Shown here: piece after piece, positions 8,487-17,356 of the stretch
How positions within the stretch are numbered: the first letter of the stretch is position 1
How the letters are laid out: the number at the start of each line of letters is the position of its first letter
Source: Actinobaculum suis
GTDB taxonomy: Bacteria; Actinomycetota; Actinomycetes; Actinomycetales; Actinomycetaceae
DNA length: 64,000 nucleotides
Assembly (NCBI RefSeq): GCF_900102025.1
Contig: NZ_FNAU01000010.1
Span: forward strand, 24,866 to 88,865
Reading direction: 5' to 3'
Translations under genes and position numbers: made by a program
The notes under the pieces: generated by a model
The model's input: only the letters and a program-made list of their open reading frames with translations
Told to the model about the DNA's origin: nothing
Database searches by the model: none

Positions 8487-11210
8487 GTGAAGGACTTCAT
8501 CAAAAAGCACTCCCGCGTACTAAAGATCGCTTTCTACGTGATAATTGCCATTGCGGTGGTGTTGATCGCTCGGAACCAGGTGGCAGAGCTCTCCGGGGAG
8601 CGCATGCATGAGCTTCTGGCAAGCACGCCGCGGCCGGTGCTGGCAGAATTAGTAATCCTGGCTTTTGTGGCTTTTTCCGCCACCGGGCTGTATGACGTCT
8701 TTGCCGCCAAATCAGTAGGGGTGGAGCTGCCTACCATGCGAGCCCTGAAAATCGGGTGGATTGCGCAGGCCTTCAATAATTTTGCGGGTTTGGGTGGGCT
8801 CACCGGAGGCACGATTCGCGCACGTTATTATGCACGGGCCGGTGCCGACCCGAAGAAAGCGGTAGGGGTTTCGGTAGCGGTATGGGCGGCGAACCTGCTC
8901 GGGCTTTTCGCGATGCTGTTAGTGACCTTGCCTTTTGCCGCGCATTACGACGGGCGTTTTCTGATCGTGCCAATCGTTGCCTGCTTGTATATCCCCTTCT
9001 ATTTCTTGGCCGGGCGGCTCCATTTTTGGAAGATTGACCTGCGCAAATCGGTACTAGGCCAGCAAAATGCACGCACCAAACTGGGCATGTTCCTCGCCTC
9101 CCTGGCCGATTGGCTAGCAGCCGCGGTGTTCTTCTGGATTTGCGTGTGCGTATTTGTGCCCGATGTCAGTTTGATTCAGGCGATCTTCGTTTACGCCACC
9201 GCCACTTTGGTCGGTTTGCTTTCCTTCATCCCGGCCGGTTTGGGTACCTTCGACGTCACGGTTTTCTTCTTCTTTGAACGCATGGGCGCCGATCCTTCCG
9301 GCCTGGCACTTGCCCTGGTGGCGTACCGAATTACTTACTACCTGCTCCCTTGGTTGGCCGCGGCACTATATTGGGCCGCCGAAACCGTGATGCCCAAGAT
9401 CGGTTTGGAAAAGCAAGAAAAGCGTGAGAACTTACTGGTCACGATCTTGTGGATCGGCATGTTTTGCGCCGGCGTAGTGCTCATGGTTAGTGCTATTTTC
9501 CCGCGTTTCATTAATTTCCCGGGGTTCTTACGGTTCTTGATGCCCCACGAAGTTGCGCGTGCCTCGCGCGCCGCCTGCTTGGGCGTAGGTCTCATGTTGG
9601 TGATCCTCTCCCGCGGTATTCGCTTGCGAGTTTCTCGGGTGCGTTCGGCGTGCTTGATATTGCTGGTAGTAGGAATTGTGGCTTCCGTAGCCCGCGGGCT
9701 CGATATCCAGATGACCGTACTGTTGGCTTTGTTCGCCTTATTGCTGTACTTTTCCCGCGGGGCTTTTGTGCGCGAACCTTTGCCTTTCGAACCGCGTTCC
9801 TTCCTGGTCTCGCTAGTAACCGCTATCGGTATTCCCGCCCTGATTTTCGCGTGGCGGTGGATCAAGACCCCGGTAGGCGTACAGGTTTACCCGCACGCCG
9901 GGTGGCGTACCGCGCTGTTCTATTTCTTGCTCGTGGTGCTTATCGCCTTCGCCCTGCTGTTCTCCAACTCGCGGGCACCCAAATTTGAACCTCCCACCAC
10001 GGAGGACGTGACGCGTTTCGAAGATTTCGTAAACAAGTGGGGTGCCACCGCTTATACGCACCTGTATTTCCTGGGTGATAAACAAGTGTTCTATAGCGAC
10101 GACGGTAAAGCCGCCCTCATGTATCGCAGCCGGCGCAATACACTCATAGCTTTGGGCGATCCGATTGGGGATCCGGATTCCTTTGAAGATCTGCTAGACG
10201 AGTTTGTTTCCTACGCGGAAGAACACGGAAGTAAGGCTTCGATTTACGAAATTTCCGCGAAATATCTCGCGGCGGCAGCCAATACCGGGTATAGCTTCGT
10301 GAAAATCGGCGAGGATGCCACCGTGGATCTGAGTTGCTATTCCAATGTGGGTAATAAGGGCAAGATTTTCCGGCGGATGCGTAACCGCATGGGTGAAAAG
10401 GGCACACATTTCGAAATGGTGATGCCGCCCTTTACCGAGGAATTTATCCGCGAGATCCGCGATGTTTCAGATGCGTGGTTGAACGGCCGGGAAGAAATGG
10501 GCTTCTCCCTCGGCTTCTTTGACGCAAACTATCTTTCCCGGGCGCCGATTGCGGTGGTACGCGGGCCGGAACGCGTGGAAGGTTTTGCCTCTTTGATGCC
10601 CATGGAAGATGGCGTAGCCTCCGTAGACATTATGCGGATCCGGCCGGATGCACCGGGCGGAACGATGGATGGGATCTTTGTTTCCCTCATTGAATGGGCG
10701 AAAGAGAATGGCTACGCCCACTTCAATTTGGGCATGGCACCGCTTTCAAATACGGGTACGCGGCGCCATTCACGCGCCCAGGAACGAATTGTGCGTTACA
10801 TTTACGACTTCGGGAATCGCATGTACAACTTCAAGGGCTTGCGTTCCTACAAGGAGAAATTCAAGCCGCGTTGGCATTCGCGCTATTTGGTGTATTCGGG
10901 GCCTTCTTCTCTCGCCCCTACCCTGGTGAACCTCATCAACTTGGTGCAAAAGCCAGACCGCACCGCGGGCGCAATCCCGCTCACTCGGCAAGAATTCGAA
11001 CACTTACCTACCATGCAAGGCGCAGAACCTGCGGCTACAGAAACAAGCATTGTGAAAGCGGCAGCCGCGAAACCGGCAGCTGCGAAACCGGCAGCTGCGA
11101 AACCGGCAGCCGCAAAAGCAAAAGCTACGAAAACCGCTACTACAAAACCAGCGGCCGCGAAAACGGGCACCGCGCAGGATACGAAAGCGGGCGCTACAAA
11201 AACTATGTAA
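8487..11210 (+). CDS. mprF: MprF-like phosphatidylglycerol lysyltransferase/flippase
   Basis: 907 residues with the bifunctional MprF layout: an N-terminal flippase of many membrane segments (residues about 10-500) and a cytoplasmic DUF2156/GNAT-type aminoacyl-phosphatidylglycerol synthase (about 520-850; KASIYEISAKYL, GFSLGFFDANYL, FNLGMAPLSNTG). Members transfer an amino acid, usually lysine, to phosphatidylglycerol and move it to the outer leaflet, reducing killing by cationic peptides. GTG at 8487 follows GGAAAGG. The tail is made of 5-residue PAAAK units. The TAA at 11208 is followed, in frame, by 32 more codons of the same composition before the next stop at 11307. The amino acid transferred cannot be read from sequence. 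Confidence 0.92.
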   Translation: MKDFIKKHSRVLKIAFYVIIAIAVVLIARNQVAELSGERMHELLASTPRPVLAELVILAFVAFSATGLYDVFAAKSVGVELPTMRALKIGWIAQAFNNFAGLGGLTGGTIRARYYARAGADPKKAVGVSVAVWAANLLGLFAMLLVTLPFAAHYDGRFLIVPIVACLYIPFYFLAGRLHFWKIDLRKSVLGQQNARTKLGMFLASLADWLAAAVFFWICVCVFVPDVSLIQAIFVYATATLVGLLSFIPAGLGTFDVTVFFFFERMGADPSGLALALVAYRITYYLLPWLAAALYWAAETVMPKIGLEKQEKRENLLVTILWIGMFCAGVVLMVSAIFPRFINFPGFLRFLMPHEVARASRAACLGVGLMLVILSRGIRLRVSRVRSACLILLVVGIVASVARGLDIQMTVLLALFALLLYFSRGAFVREPLPFEPRSFLVSLVTAIGIPALIFAWRWIKTPVGVQVYPHAGWRTALFYFLLVVLIAFALLFSNSRAPKFEPPTTEDVTRFEDFVNKWGATAYTHLYFLGDKQVFYSDDGKAALMYRSRRNTLIALGDPIGDPDSFEDLLDEFVSYAEEHGSKASIYEISAKYLAAAANTGYSFVKIGEDATVDLSCYSNVGNKGKIFRRMRNRMGEKGTHFEMVMPPFTEEFIREIRDVSDAWLNGREEMGFSLGFFDANYLSRAPIAVVRGPERVEGFASLMPMEDGVASVDIMRIRPDAPGGTMDGIFVSLIEWAKENGYAHFNLGMAPLSNTGTRRHSRAQERIVRYIYDFGNRMYNFKGLRSYKEKFKPRWHSRYLVYSGPSSLAPTLVNLINLVQKPDRTAGAIPLTRQEFEHLPTMQGAEPAATETSIVKAAAAKPAAAKPAAAKPAAAKAKATKTATTKPAAAKTGTAQDTKAGATKTM
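11061..11117 (+). repeat. 15-bp in-frame repeat in the mprF tail
   Basis: Three full units and one partial unit of 15 bp (GCAGCYGCGAAACCG) encode AAAKP blocks. The copies are almost identical. Confidence 0.85.
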
Positions 11211-11311
11211 GCGGGCGCCGCGCAGGCGAAGGCCGCGAAAGCTACGCCTGCGCCGGCAGCTACCGTGAGTGCGCCGGCACCGGAAGCACCCACGGCGTCG
11301 AAAAGGTAGGG

Positions 11312-11611
11312 CTAGGCGGCCGCGGCGCCGTCGACTAAATCTTTGGCGTCCTTTAAAGGAAGATCGGTGCGAGCCCGGATAGCTTGAATTGCGGCTAACT
11401 TTTGACCTTTAGCAATCAGCTCCCGCTCTTCCGCCGTAAGAAAGTAGCTGCTGACCGGGCGCGGTGCTGGTTCGGCACTGGTCTCGGGATAGAGGCTTGC
11501 CACTTCTAAATCGGCGATACGCTTACGAAACTCCGCAATGGTGAATTCTTGCTGACGCACTTGCGCGCGGAGCTTTTCAATCTCCGCCGCTTGCCCGAAC
11601 CACTTACCCAC
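11312..11611 (-). CDS. Small protein with L7/L12 C-terminal-like domain
   Basis: 99 residues. The N-terminal third is a short coiled coil (AAEIEKLRAQVRQQEFTIAE). The C-terminal 45 residues (ELIAKGQKLAAIQAIRARTD, LPLKDAKDLVD) resemble the factor-binding C-terminal domain of ribosomal protein L7/L12. It lacks the L7/L12 N-terminal dimerisation domain and hinge, so it is not rplL itself. Such orphan L7/L12-CTD proteins occur in many Actinomycetota; their role is unknown. GTG at 11611 follows AAGGGAAATGATTC. It converges with mprF. Confidence 0.75.
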   Translation of the reverse strand: MGKWFGQAAEIEKLRAQVRQQEFTIAEFRKRIADLEVASLYPETSAEPAPRPVSSYFLTAEERELIAKGQKLAAIQAIRARTDLPLKDAKDLVDGAAAA

Positions 11612-11754
11612 GAATCATTTCCCTTCGCATCGAACACTGAATGTGCGCTCATTGTCTCAGGACCTAGGACACTTCCTAAAGTTTCAACGATGTGAGTGTG
11701 GCCTCAATGGGGTTTGTCTGTGTTTACGAGTTGGGAATTGATTTTCAGCTGAGG

Positions 11755-11967
11755 TTAGCGCGCAGTGGGCATCGGTTGTGGTATTGCTGATTGTATCCGT
11801 TCCTCATCCCAGTAATTGCTACCACTCTTTGGACTTGGGGCGTGCGTGGAAACTGATTGCTCCGGCGGGAGAACCGGCTGGCCGGAACGGCCCCAAATGA
11901 CAACCGCAAGGACCGCGAGCGCAACTAGCAAAAGCAGGGCCGCGCATATTATCCCGGTTTTTCGCAC
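11755..11967 (-). CDS. Small single-span membrane or exported peptide
   Basis: 70 residues: a short basic N-terminus, one hydrophobic segment (residues 7-25), then a Pro/Ser-rich segment ending NYWDEERIQSAIPQPMPTAR. The last part resembles the propeptide motif (W..ER...A.P.P.P) that precedes the catalytic domain in secreted trypsin-like peptidases of Actinomycetota, but the protein stops there. It may be a relic of such a peptidase or a genuine short membrane peptide. GTG at 11967 has GCGGGG upstream. No obvious partner. Confidence 0.5.
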   Translation of the reverse strand: MRKTGIICAALLLLVALAVLAVVIWGRSGQPVLPPEQSVSTHAPSPKSGSNYWDEERIQSAIPQPMPTAR

Positions 11968-12178
11968 TATGTCCCCGCTTTCTGCAGCATATCCCGGTTT
12001 TGCATTATCGGGCCGGCTTCGCCGTCAGGCTAGCATAGCATTGTGCTAAATGTTCCCCGGGAAAAACTTGGGGATACGAAAGCTTGGGTATGCAAAAGCT
12101 TGGGTATACGAGGCAGCATCGGCAGGGTATATCTGGGGCCGTAACGACGCCTCTTATATTGGCGGCAGGAGGGTACTT

Positions 12179-13276
12179 ATGCGCGGGTTGTTCGTCGGTC
12201 TAGCGACTTTAGATGTAATCCAGCTCGTTTCTGCGCTTCCCCAGCCAGATGAGAAAATCCGGGCGCGCCAGGTGGCACTCGCGGCAGGTGGCCCGGCTGC
12301 TAACGCGGCCGTTGCCTTCGCGCAGCGTTTCCCGCGCGTTTCTACTGTTTCTGCTAGCTCTCAGCCACATTCTGGCTCTAAACCGCAGTCTGCTTCTCAG
12401 CCGCATACGGCTGGTCCATCGCAGGCGGTCCCTGGCCCGCATACTGCTGCTCACCCGCAGGAGGCCCCCGGCCCGCATACTTGTGCGTCGCTGAACAGAG
12501 CTGATGAGGCTATCTTGCTGACTCGCCTCTCTGCCGATTTGGTTGGCAATCTTATCCGTGCTGATCTAGAAGAACACCAGGTTACTGTGCACGCGCAGTC
12601 CCTTCCGGCTGGGGTTTCGTCTACCGTGGCCACGATTCTGGTAACGGAAAGCACCGGGGAACGCGCCGTTATTTCTGCTACCGATCAGCGCCCGGTCCAA
12701 CCCGAACCGGCTGAAATTGGTCTCGATCTGCACGATCTGCGCAATATTGATGTAATCGAAACCGACGGCTACGAAACTGACCTCACTTTGGCCGTCCTGC
12801 AGGCAGGCCGCGCCCACGGTATCCCTACCGTCCTCGATGGCGGTAGCTGGAAACCCTACATGGAGCAGCTACTGCCTTATATCGACGTCGCCATCGTTTC
12901 CGAAGCTTTCGTGGGCACTTGTGCGCAGCTTAGCCCCGGCCCCGAGAGCAGCAGCCAGGTAAGGCACACCCGGGCAAGCGAGGCCTCGCACGCGCTCTTT
13001 GCCTACCTGGAACAATTCGGCGTCCAGTATGCGGCCATCACGCGCGGCCCCCGGCCGATCCTCTACCACGCCGCCGGAAAATACGGCGAAGTCCGGCCCT
13101 GCCAAGTAGCGGCGGTAGACACCCTGGGCGCCGGGGATTTCTTCCACGGGGCCTTCACCAAATCCATCGCTGGCAAACCCCTCAACGAAACCACTTTCGT
13201 TGCCGGCTTGCATCACGGCGCCCAAATCGCCGCGCAATCCATCCAGTCCTTCGGCACGCGCACCTGGTTACGCTAA
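12179..13276 (+). CDS. PfkB-family carbohydrate kinase
   Basis: 365 residues of the ribokinase/PfkB fold. GGPAANAAVAFAQ near residue 36 is PfkB motif 1; DTLGAGDFFHGAF near 315 is motif 2 and holds the catalytic Asp and anion hole. Substrate is unknown; sugars, nucleosides and sugar acids are all possible. ATG at 12179 follows GGCAGGAGGGTACTT; upstream in-frame starts lack a ribosome site. An insertion of about 45 residues (near 55-100) made of repeated SQPH/GPHT units lies between motif 1 and the rest of the lid region, where family members normally continue directly. This is another in-frame low-complexity expansion. Confidence 0.85.
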   Translation: MRGLFVGLATLDVIQLVSALPQPDEKIRARQVALAAGGPAANAAVAFAQRFPRVSTVSASSQPHSGSKPQSASQPHTAGPSQAVPGPHTAAHPQEAPGPHTCASLNRADEAILLTRLSADLVGNLIRADLEEHQVTVHAQSLPAGVSSTVATILVTESTGERAVISATDQRPVQPEPAEIGLDLHDLRNIDVIETDGYETDLTLAVLQAGRAHGIPTVLDGGSWKPYMEQLLPYIDVAIVSEAFVGTCAQLSPGPESSSQVRHTRASEASHALFAYLEQFGVQYAAITRGPRPILYHAAGKYGEVRPCQVAAVDTLGAGDFFHGAFTKSIAGKPLNETTFVAGLHHGAQIAAQSIQSFGTRTWLR

Positions 13277-13480
13277 GCCGGGGTGCCACGGTTCTTCGCC
13301 GCTTGGCTTCTTATGCGAAGCAAGCTATCTAAGCTCAGTGCCACGGCTCGAGAATAGTTCGCGGACACTTCGGAAGTACTTCGGAGCGGTTTTAGGGCCC
13401 TTCCAGAGTGGTTCAAGAACGGCTTGAATACAGTTTCGGGTGTGGTTTCGAGAGCAGTTTCAAGAGCGGTTCGAAAGCGT
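13277..13480. other. Intergenic repeats between convergent genes
   Basis: Between 13340 and 13480 the sequence consists of degenerate repeats built on AGAGCGGTTCGAGA and AGTTTCGAG. I see no gene or clear terminator. It separates the convergent PfkB kinase and P-loop kinase genes. Confidence 0.55.
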
Positions 13481-14332
13481 TTAGGAAGCGGTGCCGGTAG
13501 GTGCGGCGTCGTACCGCATACGCACTACGTAATCGGCACGCGCCGCGGTAGCTTCCACCAAAAACGCGTTCGGCTCATCGACGGTACGGAACCACTCCTC
13601 CGCCTGCGCGCGCGTTCTGCCGCCCGCCAATTGCCGCGCGATTAGCCGCTCGTGCAAATCTGCGTGCGGGGTATCCAGATAGAGCAGGGTGTCGAGATAT
13701 GCGCGCACCCCGCCCCACCCGCCGGTTTCCAACCCCAGGTAGTTCCCTTCCGTGACGACGACGCTCACCTCTTCCCCTATTTCTATGGAAGCGGCGATCG
13801 GCTCGTGCTTGGATCGCACATAGTCGGGCGCGTAAATACTGCCGGCAGGGCGTTCCCGCACGCGGCGTAGCAAAGCACAATACCCAGCTACGTCGAAAGT
13901 CTGCGGGGCGCCTTTGTGTGCGGCCAGGCCTTTGGCCTCCAGGATCGCATTCGAGAAATGGAATCCGTCCATCGGCAAATAGGCCGCAAAATTGGTACCG
14001 GCTCGCCGGTTTAGCTCCGCCACCAAATCCTTTGCGAAGGTGGATTTACCTGTACCGGGCGGCCCGCTCACCCCGATGATTTGCCGCACGCCACGCGAAG
14101 TAGCGGCAGGTGGAGGCGGGGTTGGCACCTGCGACGCCGGGGTTGACTCGGGCGGCAGCTGGGTTGGCACCGGCGGCAGCTGGGTTGGCACCGGCGGCAG
14201 CTGGGTTGGCACGGGCGGCATGCTTGCCGGAGTGGGCGCCTCCGACGCCGAGGTTGGCCGGGATTCCATGGATACCAGGGACTCGATGAAAGCGCTTGCC
14301 TGCGCAATATTTGCGAACTCGATTCGGCGCAC
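13481..14332 (-). CDS. Nucleoside/nucleotide kinase-family P-loop kinase
   Basis: 283 residues. From residue 85 on it matches the uridine kinase/pantothenate kinase-like P-loop kinases of the FrcK/YggC group: GVSGPPGTGKST (Walker A), MDGFHFSN, APDYVRSKHEPIA, VVTEGNYLGL. Typical length is 210-220 residues; the extra N-terminal part contains the 7-residue unit PPVPTQL three times, from a 21-bp tandem repeat at 14140-14221. FrcK-type proteins are linked to fructose import in other bacteria, so with the PfkB kinase next door a role in sugar or nucleoside phosphorylation is possible but unproven. Confidence 0.82.
   Translation of the reverse strand: MRRIEFANIAQASAFIESLVSMESRPTSASEAPTPASMPPVPTQLPPVPTQLPPVPTQLPPESTPASQVPTPPPPAATSRGVRQIIGVSGPPGTGKSTFAKDLVAELNRRAGTNFAAYLPMDGFHFSNAILEAKGLAAHKGAPQTFDVAGYCALLRRVRERPAGSIYAPDYVRSKHEPIAASIEIGEEVSVVVTEGNYLGLETGGWGGVRAYLDTLLYLDTPHADLHERLIARQLAGGRTRAQAEEWFRTVDEPNAFLVEATAARADYVVRMRYDAAPTGTAS
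14140..14221 (-). repeat. 21-bp in-frame tandem repeat in the P-loop kinase gene
   Basis: Four units (14140, 14161, 14182, 14203) of about 21 bp; the two middle ones are identical. They encode repeated PPVPTQL in a linker before the kinase domain. Confidence 0.9.
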
Positions 14333-14459
14333 TTTCCACCTCCTTCTTTTCCTTACTTTCCTGCAAGTTATGGTAAAACTTCGAGCCAGCTACTTGCGAG
14401 TACTTGCGAGTTGGAAAAAAAGGGGCAGCAAACTAGGCTGGGGTCAAGCTCGCCGCACC

Positions 14460-14602
14460 TGGCCACCGGACATCCACGCCAAGCACCTGGCCACCGGACA
14501 CCTAGCCACTGGGCACCGACACCCCGCACCCGGCACCTAGCACCCGACACCCCGCACCCGGCACCTAGCACCCGGCACCCCGCGCCCGGCACCTAGCACC
14601 CG
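14460..14602. repeat. Intergenic minisatellite of CACCCGGCACC type
   Basis: Copies of a roughly 28-bp unit built from ACCCGGCACCTAGCACCCG, preceded by shorter CACCTGGCCACCGGACA units, fill the gap between the YhgE-like gene and the kinase gene. Any frames across it are meaningless repeats. Confidence 0.85.
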
Positions 14603-14623
14603 CGCTACGGGTTTGGCTCGCGT

Positions 14624-16066
14624 TTACACCGCTACCGTCGCGCCAGCCTTTCGCCGTGCTAACGCGGTGCGCCCCAAACCCAGGAGCATGAGTACCACAC
14701 CCACTCCGAAAATCACCAGGAAGGCGCCGGTTTGCGAGGGCAAGGAAGTTTGGTCGAGGTAAAGCACTTCCCGCACGCCGTTGCCAAAGAACTGCAAGGG
14801 AGTCCAAGGGTAAATCCAGTCGCGCCACAGTGGCGGCAAGAACTCTGCCGGGAAGGTCACGGTAGTCATGGAAATAATGTGCACGCAGACGGGGATAGCC
14901 ATCCCCCATCTTCCGCACAACCCCACGCATCCGACCACAAGGGCCAGTAACGCCAGCGTGACGATCCACGAAAATGCGAACATGGTGCCAAAAGGTACCT
15001 GTGTGCGTAGCAATGCACTCAATAACCCCACCGCTATTGCGGCAATGGCCGCAGCCGTAACCACCATGCCAAGTAGCTGATTAGCAAAAGCTTTCCAGCC
15101 ATTTTGCTGCCGCGTAGCGTTAGCGAGAAGGAGGCCACCTACATTACTCGGCCACAGAAGCAACATCACGAAACCCATCGGAGCCAAACTGCCCGCAATG
15201 CCCAAAGCTGCGGGAACCGGGTTGTAGTACTCCACTTGCAATTCGGGAAGCGACGCGGCAGCTTGCCCTTCCCGGGCCAAGTTCGCGCTGTCTGCGTTAG
15301 GGTTGCCCATATTTTCCTTAGTTAGCGCGCCCGGTAGTGCGCTAGCTAGTTCACTGGGCAGTTCACCGGTCAGTTCTAGTTCGCTGGCTAGTGCGCCAGT
15401 CAGTTCCTGCACTCCTTGGGCAATAATCGAAGCCGCTAACGGGTTCTTCCCCTGGTTTATTTTCAGCGTTATCGTTGGGCCTGCAGCGCCTGTGTCTGCC
15501 GGCGCCGGCACCTCCCCCGCTGCAGATACCGCTGCAGATTCGGGAGCAGATTCCAGAGCAGAATCCGGCGCAGAATCCGGCAGCACGGTTGTAGCCGCGG
15601 CGGGTGGCTGCGCGGTAGCTAATACTTTTTGGCTGAAATCCGCGGGGATAACCAGTGCCGCGTAATAGGAATCTAAGTGCGCGGCGTCGAGCGGAGCATC
15701 TACCACCGTGACTTTTAATGCGCCCTGCGCATTTACTTTCTCCACCATTTGCGCGAGCACCTGATCGCCAATTTTGATTTCGCCGCGCGGAGTTTTTACG
15801 CCCGTATCCGCAGAAAATGCCACTACCGGCAACTCTTTGACGTCCATTCGCAACATAGGTGTGAAAGCGAAACAAAACACGAGCACAGTGAGGCTTGCCG
15901 CCAGCACGGCCTGTATCAGGCCGCTAAAACTTGACTGCTTAGTTCGTGCCGACGCCGTTGCCGGTGCCTGCGCCGGTGCAGTTGCCGCCGTTTTCCTAAG
16001 GCCGGGCGAGGGCGATTGCGCGGTTGTAGTTTGTGTGCATTTGCCGCTGGGAGTTTTTTCGGACAT
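14624..16066 (-). CDS. YhgE/Pip-like membrane protein
   Basis: 480 residues: one membrane segment near residues 45-65, an extracellular region of about 230 residues with a Ser/Ala/Glu-rich linker, and five or six C-terminal membrane segments. This is the layout of YhgE/Pip and ABC-2-type permease-like proteins, some of which export substances or are phage/bacteriocin receptors. I see no ATPase gene nearby. ATG at 16066 follows GGAGGGTACTTCC. The gene is divergent from a TetR regulator 265 bases away, suggesting that this regulator represses it; substrate unknown. Confidence 0.72.
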   Translation of the reverse strand: MSEKTPSGKCTQTTTAQSPSPGLRKTAATAPAQAPATASARTKQSSFSGLIQAVLAASLTVLVFCFAFTPMLRMDVKELPVVAFSADTGVKTPRGEIKIGDQVLAQMVEKVNAQGALKVTVVDAPLDAAHLDSYYAALVIPADFSQKVLATAQPPAAATTVLPDSAPDSALESAPESAAVSAAGEVPAPADTGAAGPTITLKINQGKNPLAASIIAQGVQELTGALASELELTGELPSELASALPGALTKENMGNPNADSANLAREGQAAASLPELQVEYYNPVPAALGIAGSLAPMGFVMLLLWPSNVGGLLLANATRQQNGWKAFANQLLGMVVTAAAIAAIAVGLLSALLRTQVPFGTMFAFSWIVTLALLALVVGCVGLCGRWGMAIPVCVHIISMTTVTFPAEFLPPLWRDWIYPWTPLQFFGNGVREVLYLDQTSLPSQTGAFLVIFGVGVVLMLLGLGRTALARRKAGATVAV

Positions 16067-16095
16067 GGAAGTACCCTCCAAATTAATTCACACTT

Positions 16096-16143
16096 TAGAT
16101 ACGGTTCGTACCTTGCAGAAGGTAGCACACTAGATACGGCTCG
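16096..16143. promoter_or_regulatory. Candidate TetR operator between YhgE-like gene and tetR
   Basis: A direct repeat TAGATACGGYTCG (16096-16108 and 16131-16143) flanks a perfect dyad TACCTTgcagAAGGTA (16109-16124). The block is 30 bases upstream of the YhgE-like start codon, the right place for an operator of the neighbouring TetR protein. Confidence 0.5.
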
Positions 16144-16319
16144 CGTCTCGTAGGGTGCTAAGCGTCTCTTAACTCCAAATTCTCTAAGCACTCCGCGCCA
16201 TTTCTTTAAGCGCTCCACGCCCTGCCAGGCGAAACTGCCTTCATCGCTCCTCAGGTCCGACCCCCTAAACCCCCAGCACCAAAACGCTGCCGGGCTCCAA
16301 ACCCCTGTAAAATCCTGCT

Positions 16320-16325
16320 TATAAT
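16320..16325 (+). promoter_or_regulatory. -10 box (TATAAT) of leaderless tetR
   Basis: A consensus TATAAT ends six bases before the tetR ATG at 16332, and no Shine-Dalgarno sequence is present. The transcript probably starts at or next to the start codon. The -35 region is poor. Confidence 0.6.
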
Positions 16326-16331
16326 CGCTAT

Positions 16332-16928
16332 ATGACGAAGCAACGCCGCACTGGGAAAGAGCTGGAGGATGCCCTCGCCGCCGCCATCATGGAAGAACTT
16401 GCCGCGCAGGGATACCAGAATTTGAGCTTTGAAGGCGTGGCCCGCGCCGCCCAGACCAGCAAGTCGGTGCTGTATAGGCGCTTTGCTTCGCGCGCGGAAA
16501 TGGTAGTTTTTGCCGCCCTGCGCACCGCACCCGCCATGCTCCACGACGTCGCCACCGCTCCTTCGCTGCGCGCCGCATTTGTAGCCCTCATCGAAGCCAC
16601 GCGCACGCGCCTGGACCACATCGGCATCTCCGCACTTTTTGGCTTACTTTCGGAAGCAGGCCCGGAAGTGCGCGAAGAGCTACTTACCACCACGGTGCTC
16701 CCAGGTTTCGTAGCACTGACCAATTCATATAAATTTGCCATTGCGCGCGGCGAGTTGAGCGAGGCCGTACTCGAACCGCTCTACATTCGCTTCCCGCTAC
16801 TGCTACTCGTGGGCGACATACTTGCCCGCGGGGCCATAGATGAGGCGGAACTACTCAGCTTGGTAGATCACATCATCATTCCGCATCTCAAAAACGTCTC
16901 GAAACCAGAAGAAAACAGCACGTCCTAA
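16332..16928 (+). CDS. TetR/AcrR family transcriptional regulator
   Basis: 198 residues. The N-terminal HTH (LAAQGYQNLSFEGVARAAQT, then SKSVLYRRFASRAEMV) is typical of TetR proteins; the C-terminal helical domain resembles the TetR_C_11/16 types. It is divergent from the YhgE-like membrane protein and likely represses it and itself. The ATG lies six bases after TATAAT, so the mRNA is probably leaderless. Ligand unknown. Confidence 0.9.
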   Translation: MTKQRRTGKELEDALAAAIMEELAAQGYQNLSFEGVARAAQTSKSVLYRRFASRAEMVVFAALRTAPAMLHDVATAPSLRAAFVALIEATRTRLDHIGISALFGLLSEAGPEVREELLTTTVLPGFVALTNSYKFAIARGELSEAVLEPLYIRFPLLLLVGDILARGAIDEAELLSLVDHIIIPHLKNVSKPEENSTS

Positions 16929-17356
16929 TTAGTTAATGGTGCGAGAAAATACCATTTAAGCCCGATTTTCAATTTCCGAATATTATTGTTTGCAAGAAAA
17001 ATAACCTCGACCTCCCAGTGATAAATATCGCACTGTAAGATCTCCTGCATTCTTGCGGGCGTCATCCTTTTTCCGCATAACCGTGCCGATTTCCCGTGAT
17101 CCACAAATCAGATTTTTTGAACTTTTTGCACCACGCATAGGGTTTATTTCCTTGCGCTCGATTCTCATCCTTGCAATGGTGCTTATTGGTTCGCGACGTG
17201 AGAGCGCTTGCGAACAAGGAATGTGCCTAAACTTTCGTCCGGCCAACCCGGCCTTCGCGGATGCATTCCATCGACAGCCGATCGGGTGCATGCCTTGCGC
17301 GCGGGTCTCGCCGCCGCAATTACCGGCGCGCACCCACGGAAGGACAGTGAAGGTAA
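16929..17356 (+). other. Leader region of the proVWX operon
   Basis: 428 bases, less GC-rich than its surroundings in the first 120 (ATTATTGTTTGCAAG). A weak dyad ATGGT/ACCAT follows tetR. The region should carry an osmotically controlled promoter. I looked for the conserved parts of the c-di-AMP (ydaO) riboswitch, often found before actinobacterial osmolyte transporters, and did not recognise them. No gene seen. Confidence 0.5.

Noticed and set aside
8173..8490. Possible 105-codon gene before mprF that overlaps its start
   Set aside because: No ribosome site, no family resemblance, composition unlike coding genes nearby; probably leader sequence.
10694..11338. Open frame overlapping the mprF 3' end in another frame
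   Set aside because: It follows the repeat-rich tail out of frame and shows no start signal or homology.
14411..14596. Frames across the 14.5-kb minisatellite on both strands
   Set aside because: They only translate the tandem repeat.
17041..17356. c-di-AMP riboswitch before proV
   Set aside because: Expected from the gene's function, but the conserved motif elements were not recognisable.
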